Of a DNA stretch of 64,000 nucleotides, positions 34,780-48,510 are shown one piece after another. Within the stretch, counting starts at the first letter, position 1, and each line of letters begins with the position of its first letter. The notes beneath the pieces were generated by a model. That model was not told the origin of the DNA. It saw nothing but the letters and a program-made list of their open reading frames with translations, and made no database searches. A program made the position numbers and the translations under genes. The stretch covers positions 17,851-81,850 of the forward strand of contig JAVTVY010018751.1 in assembly GCA_036873755.1 (NCBI GenBank). The letters are read 5' to 3'. This DNA is from Hanleya hanleyi (lineage: Eukaryota > Mollusca > Polyplacophora > Lepidopleurida > Hanleyidae).

Positions 34780-35420
34780 CCCACTTTCGCTATTACTCGT
34801 ACTGATGACGTCACCGATGACGTCACAGATGCTGTGGACATCTCTCAAATCGTGGTCTACACCCGAAGGCTACAAGATGACACCTCCCACGACGCATTCG
34901 GACCAACGATGGTCCATCTCTACTGACGTCACCAATGACGTCACAGATGACGCGAATCCCTCAAATGGAGATGTACATCATGAGAGCTACAAGATGACAC
35001 CTCCCACGACACAATCGGACCAAGGATGGTCCCTCTCTACCCCAAATACCTTCCTGCACTTTCCTAAAATGCCCACTTTCGCTACTACTCGTACTGATGA
35101 CGTCACCGATGACGTCACAGATAACGGAAACATCCCTCAAATGGGGCTGTACACCCCGAGAGCTACAAGATAACATCTCCCACGACACAATCGGACCAAG
35201 GATGGCCCCTCTCTACCCCAAACACACCTCCACGCAGCCCCAAAATGGCCACTTTACTTAAATGCGCAGGTTGACGCGACTTGCACTAAAAAACACGCCA
35301 GTCTGACTCAACCCCACACAAGCTTCACTTTGACACCTCCCACGACCCATTTGTACCCATAGTGGTCCATCTCTACCCCAAACACACCTCTACATACCCC
35401 CCAACATGACTGCTTTCTAT
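34780..35420. repeat. Tandem repeat with TGACGTCA-type motifs
   Basis: Units of about 120-175 bp containing GATGACGTCACCGATGACGT, then ACAAGATGACACCTCCCACG and GGACCAAGGATGG. The repeated palindrome TGACGTCA would be a CREB/ATF site in other contexts; function here is unknown. Confidence 0.7.
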
Positions 35421-35569
35421 ACTACGGCCAGACTGCGCATGCTCAGAATATTGAAAACGGACGAACCATTAGTCCAGTCGGATGCTCCTCCACGAGAGCT
35501 TCAAAATAAGACCTCATACGACACCATAGGATCATTAGGGGCTCACCTAGACCCCAAAACGTCCACCCA

Positions 35570-36500
35570 GTATGGACCTATACACCCATAGCCAGTATGG
35601 GGCTATATGGATCTACCCAGGCCTAGGTGAACTTTTTCCAAAAATTTCATCGTTTCGCTCCGGGACCCTTCCCATCGTGTTCTAAATGACGAGACGTGAA
35701 AATTCATATCACAATGAACGTGTGTGAATTTCCCAGGGTGGACCTATCCCTTCCATAGCCAGCCTATGGGGCTATATACAGACCTCGGTGAACTTTTTCC
35801 AAAAATTTCACCGTTTCGCTTCCCATCGTGTTCTAAATGACGAGACGTGAAAAACAAGACCAAACAACCCATATTACAATGAACGTGTGTGAATTTCCCA
35901 GATTGGGCAATCAAAGCGTGACTGAGATACATCATTCTTTAGATGACGACCTTACAACGAATATTATGGATTAAGAATACTGATCAGCGATACGGATTTG
36001 ATATTTTTGGAACATCATGATGTCTTGCCGGCATCATTGAAAACTGATGACCGCTTCTCTCTTGCAGGAAACAAGCCTATGTTTATGTATACTATGATTG
36101 TCTTTTTGAATTTGGTGCTAATACTGTTATATGGAATATGGAATAGGTCTTTGGATTATGGACGCGGATATTCTCTAATGGACGACGGCTGGATTATGAA
36201 TGACGGACTAGACGCTTGTAACTATACCCCCATATATCCAGTATGGGACTATATGGGCTATATGGTACTTTTCCAAAAATTTCACCGTTGCGCTCCGAGA
36301 CCCTTCGCATCGTGTTCTAAATGACGAGACGTAAAAAACAAATCCAAGCAACCCATATCATGAACGTGTGTGAATTTCCCAGGTTGGACCTATACCCCCC
36401 ATAGCCAGCCTATGGGGCTATATACAGACCTCGGTGACTTTTCCCAAAATTTTCACCGATTCGCTCCGGGACCCCTCCCATTGTGTTTTTCTCGGCGAGA
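35570..36500. repeat. Tandem repeat with CCATAGCCAGTATGGGGC
   Basis: About three diverged units with GAACTTTTTCCAAAAATTTC, CGTGTTCTAAATGACGAGAC and ATGAACGTGTGTGAATTTCC. No coding evidence. Confidence 0.7.
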
Positions 36501-36791
36501 CGTGAGAAACAAGACCCAACAAGCGATAGTGAAGCCCACGAAAAAAATTGACCATCCCCATACCCCATACAGGCATTTTCCCTTATATTGTATAATACAG
36601 ACCCCTATCTGTAGGGGTAAAGTCCGAGTTCCGCTTTTTATATTTTCGGAAAAAATCCTAATTTTACATGCACCCACCCCATTGACTTGATAGGCAGGCC
36701 CCGATAAGCCCGGGGACCGATATTAGCCCTTTTGGCTAGAGGTGATACGGGTTTTCATCTATTTTAGGGGTAAACTCTGTGTTCCACTTTT

Positions 36792-38776
36792 TATACGCCC
36801 GCCAAAAAGGCGGACGTATTATGTGATGGCGGTTTCCGTCCGTCTGTCCGTGTGTCCGTCTGTCCGTCCCCCGTGTACGGTCTATATCTGGAACACTTTT
36901 CTATTTACAGTTCAAATTTTTGGTGAGTGGATACCCTACGGGGAGACGATGTGTCACGTACAAAAATGAAGGTCGAGGTCAGAGGTCAAAGGTCACTGGC
37001 CTGAAAAACAGGAAATCACTGAAGTGTTCGTGTCCGGTCTATATCTCTGAATGTTTTCTATGCACAGTTGCAATTTTTTGTGAGTGGATACATCAGGTGG
37101 AGACGATGTGTCGCGTACCGAAATTCAGGTCGAGGTCAGAGGTCAAAGGTCACTGTTGCCTAAAATCAGGAAATTATTGATCATTGATAGTTTTCTATCT
37201 ACAGTTTTAATTTTTGGTGAGTGGATGCCCTAGGGGGAAACGATGTGTTGCATACCAAATGTAGGTCAAGGTCAAAGGTCAGTGGTACCGGAAAATCAGG
37301 AAATCATTAAAAATTTCTATTTTTTTGTGAGTGGATTCAATAGGGGGAAATGAAGTGTTGCATACCAAACATTGGGTCAAGGTCAAAGGTCAAAGGTCAC
37401 TGTCCCCAAAATTAGGAAATTTTTAAAAATAACTTTTTTTGTGTCAGTAGGTACATTAGGGGGACACGATGTGTCACATACCAAAATGTAGGTCAAAGGT
37501 CAAGGTCACTGTGACCCCAAAATCATGAAATTGTTAAAAATCATGATTTTTTGTGTCCATTGATATATTAAGGGGAGACGATTTTGTCATGTACCAAAAT
37601 TTAGGTCAAGGTTAATAGTCCAGGTCACTGTGACCCCAGAATCAAGAAATTTTTAAAAATTACTTTTTTGTGTCAGTAGAAATATTAGGGGACATGATGT
37701 GTCACGTATCAAAATGTAGGTCAAGGCCGAAGGTCGAGGTCACTGTGACCCCCAAAATTATTAAATTGTTAAAAATCATGATTTTTGTGTCCATTGATAT
37801 ACTGAGGGAAGACGATGTGTCATGTACCAAAATTCAGGTCAACGTCAAAGGTCAAGGTCACTGTGACCCCAAAGTCAGAAAATCATTAAAAATAACTTTT
37901 TTTTTGTGGCAGTAGATACATTAAGGGACAGGATGTGTTACATACCAAAATGTGGGTCAAAGGTCAAGGTCATTGTGACACCAAAATCAAGAAATCATTA
38001 AAAGAAACATTTTCATATACCTGTCGAAGAGGTCATGTAATGCGATATTGCGTTCTGTCCAGTTATTCATTAACATTTGTTGTCCATGCGATATCTCTGG
38101 TTTCAAGGTATGGACTGTTACCAAACTTTGGGTATATCTTACTCGCATGGCAAAGAGGAGCCATATTCATTTTGAGGAAGGTCAAGGTCACAGTCCCCCA
38201 AAACTGAATCAAGTTTAGCTAACCATGCGTTAGGTTGGAATATTCAGAGTTGTCTCCCCTACATGTATATGGCATTTGTCCTGTGGAGTTGTCTCCTATG
38301 TTTGATACATGTAAGAAACAGCTACATTCAGTTAAACTGCTGTGAAATAAAAACCGTACATTTACTAATTTAACGAGGAGAGGGGTCCTTTATGAACTTA
38401 TACCTGTTTGTTAACTCAAGAACAAAGGTTTACTTCATCACTTTTCTTCCTTCATGAACAATTTCCTCACCTAAAAGGAATTCATTTAAAGGGAAACTAC
38501 TATTTTCTTGTGTTTGACTATTGTCGATTTCAGTGTGGGATATGTGAGCTCTCGGCTCTTGTTTCAAGGTCACCTAGTTACCAAGAGTTAAGACCATTTT
38601 AGTTTATCATTCAATATAAGATGTGAAATATGTTACATTCTCAGAAGCACAAAATCGTAGACCGTTCTCTGGATTGCTGGCTACCAATTGGGATCAAGGC
38701 CATTAAACAACCTTGAAATTCGGACGAATGTAATTCCAGATATGTGGGCGTATATTGAAGCCCCTTGGGCTCTTGT
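36792..38776 (-). mobile_element. Pearl/Helentron-like element, family 2 copy 2 (inverted)
   Basis: Reads TATACGCCCGCCAAAAAGGC at the left and GCCCCTTGGGCTCTTGT at the right, the inverse of 14391-16243. The same 115-bp core units (AGGTCAAAGGTCAAGGTCAC) and the same flank around ATGTATATGGCATTTGTCCT are present. It interrupts a tandem-repeat unit of the 10-kb element at CTTTTTATATTTTCGG. Confidence 0.8.
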
Positions 38777-38789
38777 TATATTTTCGGAA

Positions 38790-40461
38790 AAAAAAATCCT
38801 AATTTTACATGACCTACCCCATTGACTTGATAGGCAGGCCCCGATAAGCCCGGGGACCGATATTAACCCTTTTGGCTAGAATTGATAGGAGTTTTCCCCT
38901 ATTTTAGGGGTAAAGTCCGTGTTCCGCTTTTTATATTTTCGGAAAAAAATCCTAATTTTACATGACCTACCCCATTGACTTGATAGGCAGGCCCCGATAA
39001 GCCCGGGGACCGATATTAGCCCTTTTGGCTAGAGGTGATAGGGGGTTTCCCCTATTTTAGGGGTAAAGTCCGTGTTCCGCTTTTTATATTTTCGGGAAAA
39101 AATCCAAATTTTACATGCACCAACCCCATTGACTTGATAGGCAGGCCCCGATAAGCCCGGGGACCGATATTAGTCCTTTTGGCTAGAGTTGATAGGAGTT
39201 TTCCCCTATTTTAGGGGTAAAGTCCGTGTTCCGCTTTTTATATTTTCGGGGGAAAATCCTAATTTTACATGCACACACCCCATTGACTTGATAGGCAGGC
39301 CCCGATAAGCCCGGGGGTCGATATTAGCCCTTTTGGCTAGGGTTGATAGGGGTTTTCCCCTATTTATTAGCCCTTTTGGCTAGGGTTGATAGGTGTTTTC
39401 CCCTATTTTAGGGATAAAGTCCGTGTTCCGCTTTTTATATTTTCGGGGAAAAATCATAATTTTACATGCACCCACCCATGACTAGATGCCCCTTCACGAA
39501 TGCTTCACTTTGATACCTCACTCGACCCAATCGGACCATGCAGCATATTTGAAGTCTGGTCTCGGAAGATTTTTCCCGCGACCGCATCACCACCAGACCG
39601 CATCACGGAGGAAGAATACATGCCCAGGGGCCCTTTGTCGGAACCATAGTGACCCAGAGTTACCTCCCCTAAGATTGGAACTCTTCTGTGTTGGAAGTTG
39701 ATACATCATACGACTCCATCGACCCATTAGTGGCCCACCTAGACCCCAAAACGTCTATTTCCATACAGTTTGTCTACTGCGCATGCGCAGAATGACGTCA
39801 GTTCCACGTCACACCCAGCCCGTTGAATACTCCCTCACGTATGCTTCACATTGATACCTCACACGACTCCATAGGACCACTAGTGGCCCACCTAGACCCC
39901 AAAACGTCTATTTCCGTACCCTTCTCCCACAATTCCCTGTGTGCGCATGCGCAGAATGTTGAAAACGAACGATACACTAACGCACGAGAGCTTCAAAATA
40001 AGACCTCATTCGGTCCAATCGGTCCACTAAGGGCCCACCTAGACCCCAAAACGTCGATTTCCATGCCCTTTGTCTACCGCGCATGCGCAGAATGACGATA
40101 TTTCAACCCCACTCCCAGCCCATCGGATGCTCCCTCACATATGCTTCACTTTGATACCTCACTCGACCCAATCGGACCAATAGTGACCCACCTAGACCCC
40201 AAAACGTCTATTCCCACACTCTGTTTAGGCATTCCCCGTATACATTAACATTGGAAGTCACTTGGTTGACATGGGACTACTTTCTGTCCGCGGAAGTGAC
40301 CGCATCACCGCCAGACCGCATCACCGCGGATGAATACATGCCCCAAAGGTCATCCGCCCCGTAACCTCCATGAAATGCGCAAAAGGTCAAAAGGGTCAAA
40401 TGCCCCTTAAATGCGCTTTTCTACTACGAAATGTGGCTTTAACCGTGTTTTATATACTGCT
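38790..40461. repeat. Right long inverted arm of the 10-kb element
   Basis: Reverse-complement partner of 32054-33510, with five rather than three units of the GGGGTAAAGTCCGTGTTCCG tandem repeat. Outer match ends near CGTGTTTTATATACTGC. Confidence 0.85.
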
Positions 40462-41579
40462 ACTGTCAATAGTGTTTGACATCTACATCTGAAGCGGTCA
40501 CAGCATTGTCTCAGAGGGGTTCTTATCCAACTGCGAACAGGGGATTAGCGTGGCTCAAGCTGTCGAACACAGTGCTGATTGGTTTTTGGCCCTTTTCTCC
40601 GTTTAGTTTTTCGCCAAAAAGTGGGTTTTCCCGTTCTAATTTCTCTCTTGTTATTTGATGTACAACCATGAACTTTGGACACAATATTCCAATCATGTAT
40701 AGATCTTCAAAACGTTGCCTCAAATTTCATAAGTTCGACCCTGTTCATGAATTATTTATGATTTAGTGTAGAGGGGTCGAGTTTTTGTAGATTTTTTCAA
40801 TCTTTCAACTTTGCACGACGATAAACTAACTTCTAGGCCATAACTAAAAAAACTGAGGCAACCTATTTTTATTCAAATGGTAAAGTTTATCATTCCAAAA
40901 GCAAGTTTGATAAAAACAGAGTTATTATATCGCTTGAATTTGAGGGCTATAGATACTTTTCTAGGTGACGTCATTTATCTTTAAATAAATCGATTCTTGT
41001 AATAAATTCGAGAAAGTTATTTATTTATCTAAATTCCTTGAATCAAAGGTTTTCAGAAAATGTAAAGTTTGTATGGATACAAAAAAAAACAACACTGCCC
41101 CGTAATTAAGCAAAATTGTGATACGTACACGTACGCAACTGGGACCCGATACAAGGTGATTGGCAGGCTGTATAAACTGCCAATCCAATGTTTTACTGAG
41201 TAGCCATTGACACTTCGTTGAGGGAGTGAATTGTAAACATTCCCACTGACTACCGACAGTTTCTTTCATGCTGACTTTAATATTCTTGGTTTAAATATAT
41301 TTTATTTCACACCAAAGTGGTGGAAGCGCAGTAAGACAAGCTTATAATGCGTGTCCCACATAATGAAACACATCAGACAATTTACAGAAAACACATTCCA
41401 ATAAAAAATATAAGGATAGGAGGCCAGTAGGCTTTTGAAAAAAAATAATGATAGGCCTACTGCATAAATAATAATATATATATTAAATTATTGAGTTTCA
41501 TTTATGTGTTAGTTTGAACGGTCCCTGTAATTGTAATAGAGAAGCTCAGGATGTCACAATGTTGGAATGTGCTAAGTTG
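40462..41579. other. Right internal part of the 10-kb element, no gene
   Basis: Unique AT-rich sequence between the long arm and the terminal repeat. Open frames of at most about 80 codons show no family signature. Confidence 0.4.
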
Positions 41580-41721
41580 GTTGGGGACGAGTTGGTTTGG
41601 GGACGAATGACCTTTAATCAATGTACTCTTGCATAATTTGCAAATTAATGAACTTGAACTTCAAATTTTGTTTTATGTTTCCGTGCAGCGCATATATGCT
41701 CCGTTTCACAGTCATTTATCT

Positions 41722-41823
41722 TAGCCTGGTAAACGCTGGCCCTATAGTTTTACTGACGAGAAATACTCAGGAGATATCTCATCAGTAGGCCTACATAACA
41801 TAGGGCCAGCGTGTACCAAGCTA
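41722..41823. mobile_element. 102-bp MITE with TAGCCTGGTA ends
   Basis: TAGCCTGGTAAACGCTGGCC at the left and GGCCAGCGTGTACCAAGCTA at the right are inverted copies. The end resembles that at 11483. Confidence 0.65.
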
Positions 41824-42044
41824 CACTTCACTTTACTCCTGTGTCGAATAACGGAAGGACTGTGACCTTTTGGCTATGACGTATAGCGAAAAACCGGCGC
41901 ACACATGGTTGTTGTTGTTGGTTCAATTTTAATCCGACCGAACAAATCCTTCAATTTTGCACATGAGCGAACGACTCTGCCCATATAAACGAAGAAAATA
42001 ATCTCTATATCCTTCTTTTTAACATTAGGTCAACAAAGGTATTA

Positions 42045-42079
42045 TCTGGGACGAATATTAATATTAATACTCGTCCCAG
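42045..42079. repeat. Palindrome built on CTGGGACGA
   Basis: CTGGGACGAATATTAATATT continues to ACTCGTCCCAG, a nearly perfect palindrome. The TCGTCCC half-site recalls the ends of the 10-kb element just to the left. Confidence 0.5.
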
Positions 42080-42210
42080 GTATTATGTAGAATTTAAGAG
42101 TAATCGGAATGTTCGATCAACATCGATGATGTCACTTTCGGCGGTATGCTGCTCGGGCGGGAATCCTGTCCATAGGCCTATATCGAGCTGACTGGTACGC
42201 TCATACTATT

Positions 42211-42254
42211 CAGCTTGTATCACTGACGAGCAGGGACGTCAGTGATACAAGCTG
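42211..42254. repeat. 18-bp perfect hairpin
   Basis: CAGCTTGTATCACTGACG and its exact complement separated by 8 bases (AGCAGGGA). Isolated, possibly a transposon scar. Confidence 0.6.
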
Positions 42255-42807
42255 TTTATCAGCGTAGCTGACTGGTGGCTGGGCAGGCACGGCGGAGCCG
42301 GGGGGGGCTACGGGGGCTGAAGCCCCCCCAATAATTTGGCCAACTTTTCTAAAATTCATATGATGGCAACGCAAAAATACTTCAACGAATGCGTATTTTC
42401 GAAATGAATAGTAAAATGAATTGTCTGCGTCGCATATCTATCGCATTACTAAAACTCTTTACAACTGTCTAGCATTAGTGGGCCAGCCAAAGCTTTAGAA
42501 TTTTTTTCACCGGCCTTGTTTAGTAATTTTTAGGTTCACAGAATGTTAATAGTGTTATACCATATAAAAGATGATAGAAATAAATGATTAAATCCTCACA
42601 CCATGTATGCCACCAATTACTAAGACGAAATGCCGCTAAAAACATATGACTCCTTCTGTCCTGGACGTTTCGTGATATCAGCGAAGGTAAAATACTGTCA
42701 CTCAATTTTGCTATTCGTTTTGCAAGCGAATGATCGTAAAGAAAGAATCCAAGAAGACAAAATAAGGTGATAAAAAGAAAAGCATATTCTTGATGTTTAT
42801 TTTGTCA

Positions 42808-43318
42808 ATCACCATCTTCTCTAGCCAAGTCGACGTACATCACGTTGCTCTGTACATTGCCTTGGCATACTTCTCTAGTCCAGTTGAAACGTGAATCCTC
42901 ATCGATGAGTGGAATGCAGAGACGGCTTGCTGCATCCAATCAGAATGCGCGTTACGTACGGGTAGCAGTTGATTACCTGTATGGAGGTCCCCACTAAGAA
43001 CGAGCTGTGTCGAATGTGTGGGGAAATTCTGCCGAAAAAAACAAACAGGAGAAGCATTTTCACGGCCACTTTTGGTGTTCTGATCAGTTGAATCAGCTTT
43101 TGGGACGCGCTGCACGGTCGAACGATAACGAATCGCCTTACGAGTGTGGTCGACTTGAAATTGAAGGGGAACAACTCCTGGAGGCAAAAAGTCGCTCATC
43201 GTTAAAACTTCCGCTAGGTGGCGCAGAGCAGTACTCCTCTGCCACCAGCCAAGAATGTCAAGGCAGCGTAGAGAGCTTTGCGATGCAGTTGACTTGGCTG
43301 GTGAAGATGGTCAATCAC
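42808..43318. repeat. Inverted repeat enclosing a degraded exon-like segment
   Basis: Arms about 42808-42870 and 43250-43318 share GTCAATCACCATCTTC / GAAGATGGTCAATCAC and CTAGCCAAGTC / GACTTGGCTG forms, imperfectly. Between them is the Cys-motif fragment at 42981. Confidence 0.45.
42981..43200 (+). pseudogene. Frameshifted Cys-rich (zinc-finger-like) exon fragment
   Basis: Starts MEVPTKNELCRMCGEILPKK with a C-x2-C pair, stops at 43089, and a second frame then reads SDQLNQLLGRAARSNDNESP YECGRLE. The layout, LCRxCGE...FG...QLLG...PYxC, looks like an N-terminal zinc-binding module broken by a frameshift and with one expected Cys replaced. Family not identified. It lies within transposon-like repeats. 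Confidence 0.3.
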
Positions 43319-43659
43319 ATGAAAACAGTCAATACGCTCTTTACAGTTCGCAGTCTTAGGTGACTGTTACCTTCGCCTAATTGTGCTGTGATACAGGGAC
43401 GGCGGAGGGACCATCCCCCGACCAATACATTCAGCAAAAAACAGAAAAAACACGAACACACACACAGATACACACACGAAACAAAAAATTTAGACAAAGA
43501 TAGACAAAGAACCGATAGAGTGACGCGAAAACACCTATAATCTGTATTGAATGCAGATTTTAATTTCCGATAAGTTATAACCATGAGAGACATCGTTGCT
43601 TATTCACATGATTTACAAGTCGTGTTCGTGAAATGCTGCTCTAGTACACGCTAGACTAC

Positions 43660-43800
43660 TCCAAACATCGACCAAATACTCGCCTCCGATTCTCATTGTT
43701 GATGACTTCCTTCGCTACATGTATATCAACCAAGTTGTACGTATTCCATCACCTTGGTTGATATAGCGAATGAATTCGTCAACAACGAGAATCGCAGCTT
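43660..43800. repeat. Imperfect hairpin around TATATCAACCAAG
   Basis: GATTCTCATTGTTGATGACTTCC...TATATCAACCAAG and CTTGGTTGATATAGCGAATG...GTCAACAACGAGAATC are inverted. Confidence 0.5.
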
Positions 43801-44352
43801 CACATTTCAAGTTAAATGCTACACTAAATCCGCGTCATTTACACGTGCAGACTTCGCTTGGATTTGCGAAGATGCGAGAATCGGTTCCTCCCTATGGATA
43901 CAGGAGCATGCAGTGGACGGAGGTAAGTTTTCACCCCACTTACCGGTAGTGCAGAAGTTGAACGTTCGCTGACGGCGGTAGAATTTCCAATATACATGAA
44001 TCACAAGGAGACAAAAGTGGAAAAAATCTCTGTGCCAATGACCTGATCGAAGCTTAATGAACCTTTGAATTGAATATATTTGGATTGATATATATTTAAA
44101 TTATTTATACTTCCGAACATCATTTTGCTTGACGATGATGAATATTAAAAAAAATGTTGGGAAAACAGGCAACCCAAATAGAGTTTACACGGGCGAGGAT
44201 TTGTTGTTTTATTGCTCGGAAATACGCTAGAACGCCTCTCCGGCCATCTAAGACCTCTGGAGCTTCCGGGGCCTAGGCGGCCCCTGGACCCTCGCCTAAT
44301 TGTGCTGTGATAGTAGCCCCCCCAATCATGAATTGCTTCCGCCGTGCCTGCT

Positions 44353-46525
44353 GGGGTATTACTTTAATGCTTGGTTTACATAGATTCTATCTGTTTTGTG
44401 AGTTGAACTTCAACTTTTATATGTTTATATATCTGTTTTTCGAGTTTTTGTCATTTAATCAGCATCTGCTTGTTTTTATGTTAATTGAGTATTTTTACTA
44501 TACATATGATATGTAATGTCTTTCCTTGTGTTTATTTCGTCCTATATCTTTGCGTGTTGTAATGTTTTTACTTATGCTTAATTTTTATTTATATAGTCCT
44601 ATTTTACCTTTGCATGTTTGTGATGTTATAGACGATCAATAGGAGCTAACTTTAATATTCCTAACATGCCGTAAATCCAAGTTAAACTTGATACCGAGCA
44701 GAGACTAAAGTATATTATTTACTTCTGCAAGGAGATCAGTCGGCAAACATCGGAGAAGTGGCGAACGGTGCTGCATGAATATATCCAAATATTGTATGTA
44801 ATGCGACTAATCGGTCTTAAACTATGGTTAACGTGTTTATGGGGATATATGGCTGTATGCTATTTGTGGTAACAACGTACATATGAGCGATTTCAAATAC
44901 ACGTCGAGTTAACAATATATTAACCATATATGAGATTGTCGACGTCATATATTATGAAAATAGTCCTTTCGCATGCTATTATGAGGTACGCGTGCGCGCT
45001 TCAGAGTTTCTTTTTCACCGGAAACGAATTTCCTGTTTCTGTTAGGAGTTTCAGCTTAGAAACCCATGTGAATGGCGGGCAAAAGTATAAACAATATATT
45101 TGTGACAGCAGGGGAAGAAACACGTTACAGTGTAGTCAAATGACTATCTTATACAACAGTTGCATGGACTGAGGTATATTTTGCATGTTAATAATTCATC
45201 AAGACAGTGTCACAACTCGTCACAACATAGCTATTTCTCCACAGAAATGTGTCGAATAAATGATACGGGGGGTTATTGAAGCACCGATTTTCGATTACAG
45301 GTGCCCTTTGGCGTCCCGGTACTCGGCTGGTTCGGGTTGCCGGTCGCAGCGTCACCGTAACAAGGCTGATCCCGGCAACTGATCAAGTCGACAGAGACAA
45401 TTGCTGCCTACAAAATAAACACCGAAATTAAATATAGGAGGAGGTGGCAATTATGTGCTCAATAAATATGGGGTGGGGGGGGGAGGAGGGATGCCGATGG
45501 TGTACGTGTGCGAGGGGGAAGGGGGTGGGGGAGTGGGTAGCCTGCTGACATCCCCTATACGACAAGAGAAGAATCTTCGCTATTCACTTTACACAGAGTT
45601 TCCATGCCCAGTAACATGAGAAGACCACTTCTTTTCTGAATCAAGCTCCACACATATGTGCAGTCATGGGCGGCGGAACACAGCACCTACCACCCACGAC
45701 CATGGTCGGGGCAATAATTCCAGGACCGCTGATTGCGGGCTACTGGAATCGGGGCAATGTAACTTACATATATTTGGATCTAACATCGCCATCGACTGTA
45801 TACTTAATAAATGTCCAGATGGCGCTGCTGACCTGTAATATTTAACCATCAGCATTATTATTAAAATATGCATATGGCGTTGCTGACCTGTAATATTTAA
45901 CCGTCAGTAGTGCCATCTGTACATTTCAAGTAAATCTATAGGCCTATAATCATCATTTAGTCTTGGAATCTCGTCGATAAAGCTTGGATGTTATCTACTC
46001 TCCAGCTTTCACGAGCACTCTCCCGGACGTTTCAGTGTTTCGTAGCACACCACCGGGTTTCTTGTGCGCGGTGATAATGGGAATCTTTAAGTAGAACCTG
46101 ATTTTCAGTGATAAATAGATTTTGTAAATGTTTTATTTGAACCTGCATTTTCAACATTTTATCGAGCATTAATATGGTATTTTATGTGCCGGAAATAGCT
46201 CAGAATGCATCTCTTGCAATCTAGGACCCCTGAGCTTCCGGGGCCTAGGCGGCCCCTGAAACCCTCACCTGATTGTGCTCGTGTTGGTCGGGGCAATCTA
46301 AAATTGCTTCCGCCGCCCCTGGCAGTATACACACGCCTTTGTCTGCCTCCTGTCGAACCTAATAAATTTAAATGAATTTCAAACAAGAACAAACTCAAGT
46401 TATGTGCTGGCTGGGCAGAATGTTGTAGTATCAGACCGGGCTAGCGGTGATGGGGAAATCATTTCTTTAGTTATCTTTCTGACAAGTTCTCAGCGATAAC
46501 CATCGCAACATCCCTACCTGGAATC
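44353..46525. other. Upstream intergenic DNA, no gene supported
   Basis: AT-rich, with GA/GT-rich low complexity at 45470-45540 and a hAT-like right end ATTGCTTCCGCCGCCCCTG (46302-46320). GGGCGGCGGAA at 45668 may be the matching left end. An 80-codon frame at 44930-45172 matches nothing I recognise. Confidence 0.35.
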
Positions 46526-46594
46526 AGGCCTCTCATTTTGAGGAGAGTGATTAAGGTTAAAGGATACAATCAATCTCCTCAAAATGAGAGGCCT
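46526..46594. mobile_element. 69-bp mini-hairpin AGGCCTCTCATTTTGAGGAGA
   Basis: Perfect 21-bp arms (46526-46546, 46574-46594), 27-base loop. No clear target duplication. A microMITE-like structure. Confidence 0.6.
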
Positions 46595-47141
46595 GCTGGA
46601 ATTGTCAATGGAGACAGATAATGCATATATAAGAGACCATGACGTAATTGGGTCAGCTCCCACCTCCCCTCCTCTCACAGGTATTGACCACATGATATAA
46701 CCCCCCCCCCCTCATATTTAATTTTCATTTTAATTATATGTAGCAAATTTCCATAAGATACTCATCCTTGTGATCCAAGCCTCACGAGTCCACCCAGAGG
46801 TAAAACTGGAAACAATCCATCCAAGTAGACTCAATATCCACAAAACATCGGGTCTTGATCCAGTCTATCCTATCTGAACCCCGGTGGAGTACACCAGAAG
46901 ATATAATGTCATAGGTCAGAGCCTACAGGACATCCCAATTTTACTTTTTCAGGCCAAACAAACAAACAACTTCTTTTTAGTTTGGCCTTGTGTAAAGTTT
47001 GAGAGTTACTGTCCTATGTATCTGAGCCACTGGAGTACACATATTGTCCTAGAACAGAACAATTGTGTCCTGTATGTCTGAGCCACTGGAGAACATCTAT
47101 CTTGATTGTACTAGTATATTGTCCAGGTCTGAACAGTGCTA

Positions 47142-48251
<1,110 letters not shown>

Positions 48252-48510
48252 TATATCCTAACTGACCAACCGGGAGTCACCTATACTTGTTGTATATTGT
48301 CCTAGAACTGGACAATGTCATCCTATCTGAGCCACTGGAGTACATCTATATTTTGATTCGCTATATTGTCCTATGTCTGAACAATGTCATCCTATCTCAG
48401 CCAACATATATTTGTTTTACTAACATATTGTCCTAGGTCTGAACAATGCTCTCCAATCTTAATCACTGAAATATACATATACTTGTCATATATTGTCCTA
48501 GGTCTGAACA

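Larger units (their letters stand above)
31447..41606. mobile_element. 10.2-kb foldback-like composite element
   Basis: Bounded by perfect 27-bp inverted ends starting TCGTCCCCAAACCAACTCGT (31447-31473 and 41580-41606). TCGTCCCC recurs three more times just inside the left end. Inside lie long inverted arms (about 32054-33510 and 38790-40461), an inner inverted repeat (33515-34690) and several tandem arrays. A pearl-like element is inserted at 36792-38776. No convincing protein. No clear target duplication, so it may be several nested insertions rather than one element. Confidence 0.6.
42285..44352. mobile_element. hAT-like composite with CAGGCACGGCGGA ends
   Basis: CAGGCACGGCGGA at the left and TCCGCCGTGCCTG at the right are inverted, flanked by CTGGG on both sides. 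A second internal hAT-like start, CAGGGACGGCGGA, is at 43395, preceded by CTGTGATA that also occurs near 44312, so two related insertions appear nested. No transposase frame was found. Confidence 0.5.

Noticed and set aside
34800..35110. Repeated TGACGTCA as a CREB-responsive enhancer
   Set aside because: The motifs are part of a tandem repeat unit in a mobile element, with no promoter or gene next to them.
42840..43199. 119-codon minus-strand frame
   Set aside because: Overlaps the degraded Cys-motif fragment and inverted repeat; no family signature.
42280..44357. Reading the 5-bp CTGGG flanks as evidence for a Transib/RAG-like element
   Set aside because: Ends start CAGG rather than CAC and resemble hAT ends seen at 46302-46320; five bases can match by chance.
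45300..45390. GC-rich segment with a tRNA-like GGTTCGGGTTGCC
   Set aside because: No acceptor stem or cloverleaf could be folded around it by eye.
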